DNA of 64,000 nt from Chloroflexota bacterium (lineage in GTDB: Bacteria > Chloroflexota > Anaerolineae > Anaerolineales > UBA4823), in contig JAKOUW010000017.1 of assembly GCA_029782365.1 (NCBI GenBank), forward strand, positions 124,001-188,000. Reading direction: 5' to 3'. Position 1 is the first letter of the stretch. Every line of letters starts with the position of its first letter. Both the position numbers and the translations under genes were made by a program. Positions 16,633 through 24,403 of the stretch are shown here, piece after piece. The notes below the pieces were generated by a model. It ran no database searches. It was not told the DNA's origin and saw only the letters and a program-made list of their open reading frames with translations.

Positions 16633-17658
16633 TTAATCGTGCCCATCATCCTCCCCTTTGCCCTTGGATTTCACCACCGTGTAGCGGTACTGCATGTCCA
16701 CATCCGGATGATCGTCCACCACGCTGACAGTCCACTTGATTTTGCCAGCCTGGGTGGGTGTGAAGGTCGGGAAGACATAGTGAGCAGAGCGTGCCCCGAC
16801 CAGCGCAGTGACTGGCAGGGTGACGCGGTACACTTCCACGCCGTTCTGCATACCAACGACAGTAGCCGTACCCTGCCCATCCACCTGGCTGATATTCTTG
16901 ACATCCAGCCAGATTTGCACCGGTTTGCTTTTGTTGAGATAAACTTCCTCGGTCACGTAGAACTCGCGGATCTTCAGGTTGAACACGCCAGTATCCGTGG
17001 GCCTCGGCGTCTTGGAAGGTTCGGGTGACTCGGTCGGCTCAGGCGATTCGGTCGGCTCGGGGGTGTAGGTTGGGTACTCAACCGTGCTGGTGGCGGTGGG
17101 CGGCGGGGTCACTTCGGTGCTGGTCGGCTGCGGGGTATTGGTGGCAGTGGGCGGCAATGGGGTGTTGGTGGGAGGCGCCATGGTGTTGGTGGGGGTCGGC
17201 GGCACAGTTGTGTTGGTAGGTGTAGCCGAAGGTGGGACGGAAGTGTTGGTCGGCGTGGGCGATGGCGGCACGGCTGTGTTGGTGGGAGTCGGCGCTACCG
17301 GAAAGCTTTTCGGATCTCCCGGAAGAGTGCCAGCGGTGATCTCCTGTATATTGGTAAAGCCATCTTGATCCGAGTCCAGGCTTTCGATTAACTTAAAGGC
17401 ACCAGAGTTGCGACCGTTGGCTTTGTAATCTGCACCAAAAGGATTGAGATTCGGGGCAGAGGTGTGACAAAATAAACAGGTCTGCTGGGCAGGCGCTAGG
17501 TTGGGATAAGTTGATGTGAGGTTGGAGTAATCCGTTGAATTGGCTTTGGCTGACTGAGCATCAAAAAGCCAGGCCAACAGGGTGAGCACGCTCAACAGGC
17601 CAGCCAGACCGAAGGTCAGGCGTATCGCTCTCAGCAGGAGTTGGTTTTGATTTTCCAT
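16633..17658 (-). CDS. Secreted protein with one CxxCH motif, Ca-binding loop and Pro/Thr linker
   Basis: The 341-residue protein starts with a signal/anchor helix (residues 12-33). It then has a single haem-type motif CLFCH at 61-65 followed by NPFGADY, and a thrombospondin-type-3/EF-like calcium loop DSDQDGF at 95-101. A Pro/Thr/Ser linker of about 100 residues (123-222) follows, built from PTPTNT-like and EPTESP-like repeats, and a C-terminal beta domain (about 226-335). The CxxCH motif would allow covalent haem c attachment outside the membrane, but one motif without an obvious Met ligand is not proof. The linker suggests display beyond the cell envelope. It is transcribed away from the propeller protein. 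GAAAGGAAAC lies upstream of the ATG. Confidence 0.8.
   Translation of the reverse strand: MENQNQLLLRAIRLTFGLAGLLSVLTLLAWLFDAQSAKANSTDYSNLTSTYPNLAPAQQTCLFCHTSAPNLNPFGADYKANGRNSGAFKLIESLDSDQDGFTNIQEITAGTLPGDPKSFPVAPTPTNTAVPPSPTPTNTSVPPSATPTNTTVPPTPTNTMAPPTNTPLPPTATNTPQPTSTEVTPPPTATSTVEYPTYTPEPTESPEPTESPEPSKTPRPTDTGVFNLKIREFYVTEEVYLNKSKPVQIWLDVKNISQVDGQGTATVVGMQNGVEVYRVTLPVTALVGARSAHYVFPTFTPTQAGKIKWTVSVVDDHPDVDMQYRYTVVKSKGKGEDDGHD
16995..17295 (-). repeat. Degenerate Pro/Thr-rich coding repeats
   Basis: Within the 16633-17658 gene, short units coding for PTPTNTxVPPS and EPTESP recur many times. They read on the plus strand as ggtgttggtggg- and ggttcgggtgactcg-type motifs. This is low-complexity linker DNA likely to vary in length between strains. 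Confidence 0.75.
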
Positions 17659-18102
17659 TGTTGTTTGTTTCCTTTCTTTTCACGAAAAGTCGGCAGGCGC
17701 TCAATTAATGCCGCAGGCTTGCTCTGGTAAGGTTCGCGTCGAAGACGCGCGTGCCAGGAGGCCGCTGAATCTCGCTTGAGCTGCTGTAAACCTTGGTCCA
17801 TGATTCGTCGCATGGACCGGCCGATTGGTTGGGGAAATGCAGGACTATTTAGACAAATACAATCCTGTATGCCCGTTTCATATACTTAGAATGTCGCAAT
17901 GATAAACGGAAAGTTATGCCCGCCAGGGAATTTTTGCGTAACGTAGACCCAATTTTTACCGGTTTTTTACCGGTGCAGGGTCAAATGAATTTCCGGCGGG
18001 ATAGGCACTTGTTATTTCTGCAAATCTGCGCGATAAATAAAGATGGGTGAGGAAAATTAGATTTATGAAAATCATACGCGCTCGCTGTTGGGAGGTGCGA
18101 TG
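17659..18102. other. Divergent intergenic region with small hairpins
   Basis: This gap of about 440 bases separates two divergent secreted-protein genes. It holds a 6-bp hairpin CGCGTC-GAA-GACGCG (17735-17749), a larger imperfect dyad CAGGA...TATTT-AGAC-AAATA...TCCTG (about 17839-17867) and a direct repeat of TTTTTACCGGT near 17951-17975. No confident promoter or RNA family was recognised. A 60-codon frame at 17631-17813 has no coding support. Confidence 0.4.
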
Positions 18103-20319
18103 ATGAAAACTGCACATGGAGCTCATATCCGCCAGTTCGCTTTGCTCCTGATGATCTGCTGGCTTTCCGGCCTGGGAATGCCGGCGTACATGCCTGCTTC
18201 AGCGCATTCGCCCGCAGGGGGCGTCATTCCGCGGTTGTTTTTGCCCTTTGTCCTGCGCTCTGGACCAGGTCTGCCGCCCCTGCTCCCGCAGTGCGTGGAT
18301 TGCCCCAAGAATATATCGGTGATGTCCAACCACAGCCTGCAAATGGACAAAAACAATTATCCGCACATTGCTTACGGCAATGACCATCTATACCATGCCT
18401 GGTTCGACGGGCTCCAATGGAAGTATGAGACTGTTGACCCGACTGCCGGCACCGGTCTCTACGCCTCACTGGCTTTTGACAAAAATGACAGACCGGGCAT
18501 CGCATATATGGATACTTTCAACCACACCTTGAAGTTTGCGCGCTGGATAGGCAGCGCCTGGCTCCTCCAGACGGTGGACGGGCCAACCTCTTCCAATACA
18601 TACCCTACCCTGGTATTCGACTCGCAAGACAGCCCGATGGTAGCCTATATTGCCGATTTCAACGATACCAGCGCCTTCCAGGTCAAGTTTGCCCGCTGGA
18701 ACGGTTCGATGTGGTCAGTTTACCCGGCGGTGGATACCGGCACCGGATATTTCCCTTCCCTGGCGCTCGATCTGAATGGGGCTCCGCATATCGCCTACTT
18801 CCGGGATGACTTCACCCGCAGCGGCGGGCTAATGTATGCAAGCTGGACGGGCAGCGCCTGGTCTCTGCAGGTGGTTGACGAAGATTCATACAAAGGCAAG
18901 GATAACTGCCTGGCTTTCGACAGCCTGGGCAAACCACACATCAGTTATTGGGATGACTGGGACGGTGTCAAGTACGCCAGTTGGAACGGCTCGGCCTGGG
19001 TGACTGAAATGATCGACACAGGCGTGGCGGTAGATGCGCTTGGACAGACCTCGCTGGCTTTTGCTGCGGGCGATGTGCCGTTGGCGGCGGTCGCCTTGGG
19101 CAGTGGGGATTCCCACCTGACGTACTTGTATAAAAGAGCCTCTGGTGGAGGCTGGTTCAGAGATTATATCGGCGTGGGTCGTTTCCCTTCACTGGCGGTC
19201 ACGCCCGACGGCAAGCCACACGCCAGTTTTTTTGATTACGAGCAGGGCGCCTTGCGTTACGCCAGCCTGGAAGCCTGGGCGGTAGTTCCTCCTTACACCT
19301 GGAAGTACGAGACAATTGATTACGGCGCGCAGGTGGGTCAGGGAGTCAGCGCGGCGGTGGACAGACAAGGGCAGCCGCATGTCGCCTACATGGATTTGAC
19401 CCACGGGCTGCTAAAATATGCCACCCTTGAATATGGCTTTTGGAAGACCTCGAGCGTGGATGTGCCTGGTATCGTCCCGGCGCATGGGCACTCCATCGCC
19501 CTCGATCCGATGGGAAGACCACACATCGCGTACGTGGATTACAAGACCAAGCAAGTGATGTATGCTTCGTATGATGGCAAATCCTGGACGGCCGAAGTGG
19601 TGGCGCCCGACCAGGCCGCTGGCATGGATGATATTGAAAAATATATCTCTCTGGCCATTGATGGCGCAGGTGTGCCGCATATTTCGTATTACCACCAGTA
19701 CAACCTGGATTTGAAGCTTGCTTCCAAGAGCGGAGCAAACTGGGCGGTGGAGGAGGTGGATAAACTGCCCGTCGGCATCACTGGGATTTACAATGCGCTT
19801 GCGCTGGACAGCCTTGGCCGGTCGCACATCAGCTACATGGACAATAAGAACAACCAGCTCATGTATGCTTTTTGGAACGGCACGAGCTGGACCAAATTGG
19901 TAGCGGACAGCGCTTATACCAGCGGTATGAACACAGCCATCGCAGTTGATTCTGCCAACCACCCGCACATCTGCTACTCGGATTATATTGGTTATTTTCT
20001 CAAATATGCCTATTACAATGGCGCAGGATGGGAAGTTGCCACACTGACGCCGAACACGCGCAGCCTGCCCGACAACCGCCAACCGGCTTGCTCGATCAAG
20101 ATCGGGCCCGGCAATGTGCCTTACATCAGCTACTTCGAGCGCGCCAGCCAGCACCTGATGATCACCCACAAGTCAGGGACCGGTTGGGTCAGCGAAATTG
20201 TGGACGCCAACGGAGACAACGGCGAACACAACGCCCTGGTGATGGTCAACGGCATTCCGTATATCGGTTATTATGGGCGCAGCGTGAAAGACCTGCTGTT
20301 CGTGCGCTGGAGGCCTTAG
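18103..20319 (+). CDS. Secreted multi-repeat beta-propeller-type protein
   Basis: The 738-residue protein begins with a signal peptide (hydrophobic stretch within the first 30 residues). It then consists almost entirely of repeats of about 50 residues. Each repeat has two hallmarks: a (S/A)LA(L/F)D..G.PHI(A/S)Y.D strand and a LKYA.WNG..W....VD strand. About 14 copies of the first hallmark can be counted, enough for two seven-bladed propellers, but blade number is an estimate. It resembles BNR/sialidase-like repeat proteins in shape, without evident catalytic residues. An extracellular binding or adhesion role is likely. GGAGG lies seven bases before ATG 18103; the ATG three bases earlier is possible. 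Confidence 0.85.
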   Translation: MKTAHGAHIRQFALLLMICWLSGLGMPAYMPASAHSPAGGVIPRLFLPFVLRSGPGLPPLLPQCVDCPKNISVMSNHSLQMDKNNYPHIAYGNDHLYHAWFDGLQWKYETVDPTAGTGLYASLAFDKNDRPGIAYMDTFNHTLKFARWIGSAWLLQTVDGPTSSNTYPTLVFDSQDSPMVAYIADFNDTSAFQVKFARWNGSMWSVYPAVDTGTGYFPSLALDLNGAPHIAYFRDDFTRSGGLMYASWTGSAWSLQVVDEDSYKGKDNCLAFDSLGKPHISYWDDWDGVKYASWNGSAWVTEMIDTGVAVDALGQTSLAFAAGDVPLAAVALGSGDSHLTYLYKRASGGGWFRDYIGVGRFPSLAVTPDGKPHASFFDYEQGALRYASLEAWAVVPPYTWKYETIDYGAQVGQGVSAAVDRQGQPHVAYMDLTHGLLKYATLEYGFWKTSSVDVPGIVPAHGHSIALDPMGRPHIAYVDYKTKQVMYASYDGKSWTAEVVAPDQAAGMDDIEKYISLAIDGAGVPHISYYHQYNLDLKLASKSGANWAVEEVDKLPVGITGIYNALALDSLGRSHISYMDNKNNQLMYAFWNGTSWTKLVADSAYTSGMNTAIAVDSANHPHICYSDYIGYFLKYAYYNGAGWEVATLTPNTRSLPDNRQPACSIKIGPGNVPYISYFERASQHLMITHKSGTGWVSEIVDANGDNGEHNALVMVNGIPYIGYYGRSVKDLLFVRWRP

Positions 20320-20394
20320 GCAGGGTTCCCACTTTGAATTAATTCTTTCTTATCCGCCCATTGACACCCTCACTCTGTGGGTGTATAACTCGAG

Positions 20395-20570
20395 CTGCAA
20401 ATTGAAACCTCGTTAGGCGAGGCGTCTGCGTGGAAAACAGGCCATTGTCCCGAAACGTCGAAAGACGCCAAGGGGTATACCATGTGAAGCCGGCTTAAGG
20501 CTTCACATAATGTGGCTGGGATGCAATTCCTTACGACCCGCAGTGCCAAAGCTCAACCAGAGAGGTCGGC
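20395..20570 (+). ncRNA. M-box (ykoK-type) Mg2+ riboswitch
   Basis: The RNA matches the conserved core of the M-box aptamer. Recognisable parts are CTCGTTAGGCGAGGC at 20409-20423, GTCCCGAAACGTCGAAAGACG at 20447-20466 with CCAAGGGG after it, the TAATGTGGCTGGGATGC segment around 20508-20524, and CAGTGCCAAAGCTCAACC at 20541-20558. Mg2+ binding folds the aptamer and favours the terminator immediately downstream. It lies ahead of an NRAMP-related transporter, a known M-box target. Confidence 0.93.
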
Positions 20571-20597
20571 CGCCGGCAGGCGGCGATTCGTGAATTC

Positions 20598-20633
20598 ACG
20601 CCTCTTTGGTTTTCGCCAAGAGGCGTTCTTTTT
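20598..20633 (+). terminator. Attenuator terminator of the M-box riboswitch
   Basis: ACGCCTCTT (20598-20606) pairs perfectly with AAGAGGCGT (20618-20626), followed by TCTTTTT. It begins about 30 bases after the aptamer and is the expected expression platform: high Mg2+ should stop transcription here. Confidence 0.92.
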
Positions 20634-20894
20634 GCCGCCAGGTTCGACGGGCAAGCCGCCCGCCAATCCGCTGCCTGGCGGGAAGGAGCAGGAAATGGAC
20701 CCTGATCATAGACCCGGGCACATATCCTTGCGAAGGAAGCCTTTCTGGGCCACATTGACTGCGCCTCAACTGCCAGGTACGCCTTAAGCCTGTACACTTG
20801 AAACCACTGCCAGGAAAGCCGCCCTTCGCATGAGCAAGGCGGCCTTTTGCCGCCAAAATTCAGCAATTTTGGTTTCGCACAAGCGGAGGCTTTC
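20634..20894 (+). other. Long leader between the attenuator and the transporter start
   Basis: This stretch of about 260 bases follows the M-box terminator. It includes an imperfect hairpin GCCGCCCTT/AAGGCGGC (20818-20843) followed by CTTTT, and a perfect hairpin CCAAAATT-CAGC-AATTTTGG (20853-20872) ending 12 bases before the GGAGG site at 20885-20889. They may form a second control point, or be inert. Confidence 0.45.
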
Positions 20895-22184
20895 ATGATC
20901 AAATCAATGGCTCTCAAGAAAAACCTGCAGCTCTTCTGGAGCACCTCCTGGAAAAGGATCCTGCTGTTCCTGGCTGTTTTCGGGCCGGCAACCATCACTG
21001 CCATGGCCGACAACGACGCCACCGGCGTGGCTACGTATTCAATTTCAGGCGCCCAACTCGGTTACCCGATTCTCTTCCTGCTGGTCATCATAACCGTCCT
21101 GTTGGCTATCACCCAGGAAATGGGCATGCGCCTGACTCTGGTCACTCGCCGCGGCCTGGCCGACCTGATCCGCGAGCGCTACGGCGTCAAAGCGGCTGTG
21201 TTCATGTTCGGCGCGCTGTTCATCGCCAACATCGGCACGATCATCGCCGACCTGGCGGCGGTGAAGGCCACCAGCGGCATGCTCCACCTGCCAGCCCTGC
21301 CTGCGGTGATGGTTATCCTGGTAATCGCCTTTTTGATGATCACCAAAGGCGATTATAAAATGACCCAGCGCCTGATGCTGATTTCTTGCCTGTTCTTCCT
21401 GGCGTACATCGTTTCAGCAGTCGAAGCCCGACCCGATTGGGGACAGGCGTTCAGCAACCTGCTCTTCCCCAACGGCGTGCAGGCCACGCCCGCTTACTTG
21501 CGCACCTACCTGGTGATCGGCATGGGCGTGCTGGGCACGACAATCACACCCTGGGGACAGTTCTTCATCAGCAGTTTCGCCGGTGATAAGAAAATTGATC
21601 GGGAACACATCCTGTATTCCCAGGTTGAAACCTACTGGGGCGCCTTCCTGACGAACTTCTTCTCGTTCTTCATGATCGTCGCCACCGCCGCCACTTTGTT
21701 TATCCACCACATCCCGCTGACCTCCGCCGAGCAGGCTGCCTTGGCTATCCAACCATTTGCCGGAGCGCTGGCTGGCGAGCTGTTTGCCGTGGGCATCATC
21801 AACGCCGGTTTCATGGGCCTGGTGGTCGTTTCATTGTCCACAGCCTATGCTTTTGCCGAGTTTTTTGGCCTATCGGGCAGCCTGAACGACTCGTTCAAGC
21901 AGAGCAAGACATTTTATACGCTGTATATCATCCAGCTTGCCATCGCCTTGCTGGTGGTGGTTTTCCCGCAGGTTTCCTTCTTCCAACTGGTGATTGCCAC
22001 CCAGGTGGTGAATGCCATCGCACTGCCTTTGATCTTTTACTACCTGATCAAATTAACCAACAACCGCCAGATGATGGGCGAATATGCCAACAATACCTTC
22101 CAGCGTGTTTTCGCCATCGCCTGCACGGTGGTCATCGTGGCGGCGTCCGGTTTCACTGTCGCCGCCATGTTCTTTGGCGGTTGA
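20895..22184 (+). CDS. NRAMP-related Mg2+ (divalent metal) transporter, NRMT-like
   Basis: The 429-residue membrane protein belongs to the NRAMP/SLC11 superfamily with about 11 helices. Canonical manganese/iron NRAMPs carry DPGN in helix 1 and a metal-binding Met in helix 6 (MPH). Here helix 1 reads ADNDATG and helix 6 TTITPWGQ, so the soft Met ligand is replaced by Thr. That loss, plus control by an M-box, fits the NRAMP-related magnesium transporters described in clostridia and Eggerthella. The predicted job is Mg2+ uptake when cell Mg2+ is low. The start is ATG 20895 with GGAGG five bases upstream; an upstream in-frame extension to 20847 falls in leader hairpins. It is convergent with the next gene, 12 bases apart. 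Confidence 0.88.
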   Translation: MIKSMALKKNLQLFWSTSWKRILLFLAVFGPATITAMADNDATGVATYSISGAQLGYPILFLLVIITVLLAITQEMGMRLTLVTRRGLADLIRERYGVKAAVFMFGALFIANIGTIIADLAAVKATSGMLHLPALPAVMVILVIAFLMITKGDYKMTQRLMLISCLFFLAYIVSAVEARPDWGQAFSNLLFPNGVQATPAYLRTYLVIGMGVLGTTITPWGQFFISSFAGDKKIDREHILYSQVETYWGAFLTNFFSFFMIVATAATLFIHHIPLTSAEQAALAIQPFAGALAGELFAVGIINAGFMGLVVVSLSTAYAFAEFFGLSGSLNDSFKQSKTFYTLYIIQLAIALLVVVFPQVSFFQLVIATQVVNAIALPLIFYYLIKLTNNRQMMGEYANNTFQRVFAIACTVVIVAASGFTVAAMFFGG

Positions 22185-22196
22185 GTCAACAGTGGG

Positions 22197-22832
22197 TCAA
22201 ATCCAGCCCAACACAGGGATGAAGACAGCCAGCGCCAGGACATCCAGCGCCCATAACGAGCAGACTGCCAGCAGTTTGCTCTTCATGGATTTCATGTCAA
22301 AAACCCAAAAGGCCACGATGAAGAAAGTCAGGTAGCCGAACAAGAAGATCAACCAGGGCGCGCCGCGGTTCCACCAGGGGTACTCCCAGGTGAGGGCGCC
22401 AGCGCTGTTCAGCAAGTATTCGACGAAGACACAGAACGCCGAACCAGCCGCCGCCACAAACCAGCGGTTGGGCAAGCCGAGGATCTTATCTTCCTTGCGG
22501 GGCAGGAGCATTTTCGTCCAAATCACGCCGCTGACGGCGAACATGAACATGATCTCAATATTGAGGCCCGCCAGGATCAAGAAAGCTGTCCGGCCTGGCG
22601 CACCCCACACCGGCGCGTAGCCGGTAAAGTGCAGCACCAGGGCATTCCAGATTTCGTTAAACCAGTCCATGCCCCAGAAAGCCAGACCGGCCAAAACCAG
22701 GTTCCAATTACGTTTTTCCACTTCGACGGTGTATACATAGAAAATAAACGCCAACAGCGGGATAACATACCATTGGAAAGTCTGGCTGCCCTGGCGCAAG
22801 ATGGCGAGGGCCTGCGAAGCGGATTCGGTCAT
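22197..22832 (-). CDS. Conserved integral membrane protein, function unknown
   Basis: The 211-residue protein has about six hydrophobic helices and charged short loops (EVEKRNW near 37, LPRKEDK near 110, MKSMKSK near 180). Notable are WGMDWFNEIWNAL near residues 53-65 and WEYPWWNRGAPWL near 149-161, both rich in Trp. No family with a known role was recognised. The ATG has AAAGGAG upstream. It points toward the Mg2+ transporter and away from the ECF sigma gene, whose promoter lies in the 119-base gap on the other side. Confidence 0.75.
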   Translation of the reverse strand: MTESASQALAILRQGSQTFQWYVIPLLAFIFYVYTVEVEKRNWNLVLAGLAFWGMDWFNEIWNALVLHFTGYAPVWGAPGRTAFLILAGLNIEIMFMFAVSGVIWTKMLLPRKEDKILGLPNRWFVAAAGSAFCVFVEYLLNSAGALTWEYPWWNRGAPWLIFLFGYLTFFIVAFWVFDMKSMKSKLLAVCSLWALDVLALAVFIPVLGWI

Positions 22833-22916
22833 AGGTTGCTCCTTTCTGCAAACGACACATATATGATTGACAGATGGAATATGGAAAGAAAGCGGGAATT
22901 ATGTTTATTCTATCAT

Positions 22917-22945
22917 TTGACCGGATTTCATGATATCCGTATAAT
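22917..22945 (+). promoter_or_regulatory. Consensus sigma-70 promoter giving a leaderless ECF sigma mRNA
   Basis: TTGACC (22917-22922) and TATAAT (22940-22945) are 17 bases apart. The GTG start codon of the sigma gene begins at 22952, seven bases past the -10 box, where transcription would normally start. No ribosome binding site precedes the GTG. Confidence 0.75.
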
Positions 22946-22951
22946 CTGATT

Positions 22952-23539
22952 GTGGATTACAGCCGCCTGGAAGACCAGATTTTGCTCAAGCTGATTGCCC
23001 AAACCCATGAGGGGGCGTTGAGCGAATTATATGACCGCTACAACCGTCTGGTGTACACGGTGGCGTTAAATTCTTCTGGCGAGGCCGCCCGTGCCGAGGA
23101 GATCACACAGGATGTTTTCATCCGGGTATGGGACAAGGCCGCCAGTTACCATTCCGAACAGGGGCGCGTCGCCACCTGGCTGTGCAGTATCGCCCGCAAC
23201 CGGGCAATCGACCTGTACCGCCAGGGACAGGCGCGCCAGGAAGACCGCCACATCTCGTGGGAGCAAGCTGAATATTTAGACCCACCTGATCCCCAGAACC
23301 TGGAAGCCGATTTTGAAATCGCTCAACGCCAACGCCTGGTGCGCCAGGCGCTGGCACAGCTTTCGGATGAGCAGAAACAGGCGCTCGGCCTGGCTTATTT
23401 CCAGGGATTGTCACATGCCGAGATCAGCCAGGAATTAGGTGAACCGCTGGGCACCATTAAGACACGCATTCGGTTGGGATTGCACAAGTTAAAGGAAATT
23501 TTAGCCGGTGAAGATCCGGTCAATACATCCAAATCCTGA
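22952..23539 (+). CDS. ECF-type RNA polymerase sigma factor
   Basis: The 195-residue protein has the two domains of group 4 sigma factors. Region 2 covers about 15-90, with EITQDVFIRVWDKAASY and the DNA-contacting WLCSIARNRAIDLYR. Region 4 covers about 125-180, with LSDEQKQALGLAYFQGLSHAEISQELGEPLGTIKTRI. It directs transcription from specific promoters when freed from its anti-sigma factor, the next gene 43 bases downstream. The start is GTG and lies at the predicted transcription start of a consensus promoter, so translation is probably leaderless. It appears close to SigK-type ECFs paired with RskA. Confidence 0.93.
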   Translation: MDYSRLEDQILLKLIAQTHEGALSELYDRYNRLVYTVALNSSGEAARAEEITQDVFIRVWDKAASYHSEQGRVATWLCSIARNRAIDLYRQGQARQEDRHISWEQAEYLDPPDPQNLEADFEIAQRQRLVRQALAQLSDEQKQALGLAYFQGLSHAEISQELGEPLGTIKTRIRLGLHKLKEILAGEDPVNTSKS

Positions 23540-23582
23540 CTTTAGCCGTATTGTATATTGAGAGAAAAGGAAAGTTGACCGA

Positions 23583-24308
23583 ATGTCCGAAATTGAGCAC
23601 ATCGCACCCCTGCTCCCTGATTATGCGCTGGGCTTGTTAACTGCTGAGGAAAAATCCCTGGCGGAGGCTCATCTCGCGCAGTGCCCAACCTGCCGGGCAG
23701 AACTGCGCGCCTTGCAGGCCTCGGCAGACGAGCTTGCGCTGGGATTGAAGCAGGTTTCCCCTTCGCCTGCCGTCAAAGGCCGGCTGATGGCGGAAATCCA
23801 GCGCCGGAAAACGCGGCACGCCCCGGCGCAGCAGGCGACTGCTTGGCAGAAATTTGCAGAACTTTTTCAGAGTCGCACAGCCTGGCTGGGAGTGCTGGCT
23901 GTGCTGTTGATTGCGGTCCTGACTGCCGGGAATGTGTACTTCTGGACGCAGTCCAACCGGGCGGTCAGCCAACAGCCCACTTTGCTGCGCGTGGTGGCGA
24001 TGACAGGCACCAGCTCCGCTCCACAAGCTACAGGCGCCATGATCCTCAGCGTGCAGGGGGAATACGGAACCCTGGTGGTCGATCACCTGCAGGCATTGAG
24101 CGCTAACCAGCAGTACCAGTTGTGGCTCATCAAAGATGGACAACGATCCAGCGGGGCGGTGTTTTCTGTGAGCGATGAAGGCTATGCCTCGGTGCAGGTG
24201 AAATCCGCCCTGCCGCTCAACCAATACCAGAGCTTTGGCGTCACCATCGAACCGTTCGGGGGCAGCCCTGGCCCGACTGGAGCTAAGGTTCTGAGCGGCC
24301 ATCTTTAA
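23583..24308 (+). CDS. RskA-like anti-sigma factor
   Basis: The 241-residue protein has an N-terminal anti-sigma zinc-finger-like domain with HLAQCPTC at about 31-38. A single membrane helix follows near 100-120 (WLGVLAVLLIAVLTAGNVYFW), then an extracytoplasmic C-terminal domain of the RskA type with YQLWLIKDGQ and VTIEPFGGSPGPT. It should hold the ECF sigma factor at the membrane until a signal triggers release, usually by proteolysis. It is co-transcribed with the sigma gene. An AAGGA site lies 11 bases before the ATG. Confidence 0.92.
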   Translation: MSEIEHIAPLLPDYALGLLTAEEKSLAEAHLAQCPTCRAELRALQASADELALGLKQVSPSPAVKGRLMAEIQRRKTRHAPAQQATAWQKFAELFQSRTAWLGVLAVLLIAVLTAGNVYFWTQSNRAVSQQPTLLRVVAMTGTSSAPQATGAMILSVQGEYGTLVVDHLQALSANQQYQLWLIKDGQRSSGAVFSVSDEGYASVQVKSALPLNQYQSFGVTIEPFGGSPGPTGAKVLSGHL

Positions 24309-24403
24309 TCAGATATTTATCTTATTTTTATTATAAAATACATCTACCGCGGATAACCGCTCGTATATTCCTTTGAAAACCCAAACATTCAAAGGAGTAT
24401 CAG

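Noticed and set aside
17631..17813. 60-codon gene upstream of the CxxCH protein
   Set aside because: It overlaps the start of the real gene, has no ribosome binding site and no recognisable similarity.
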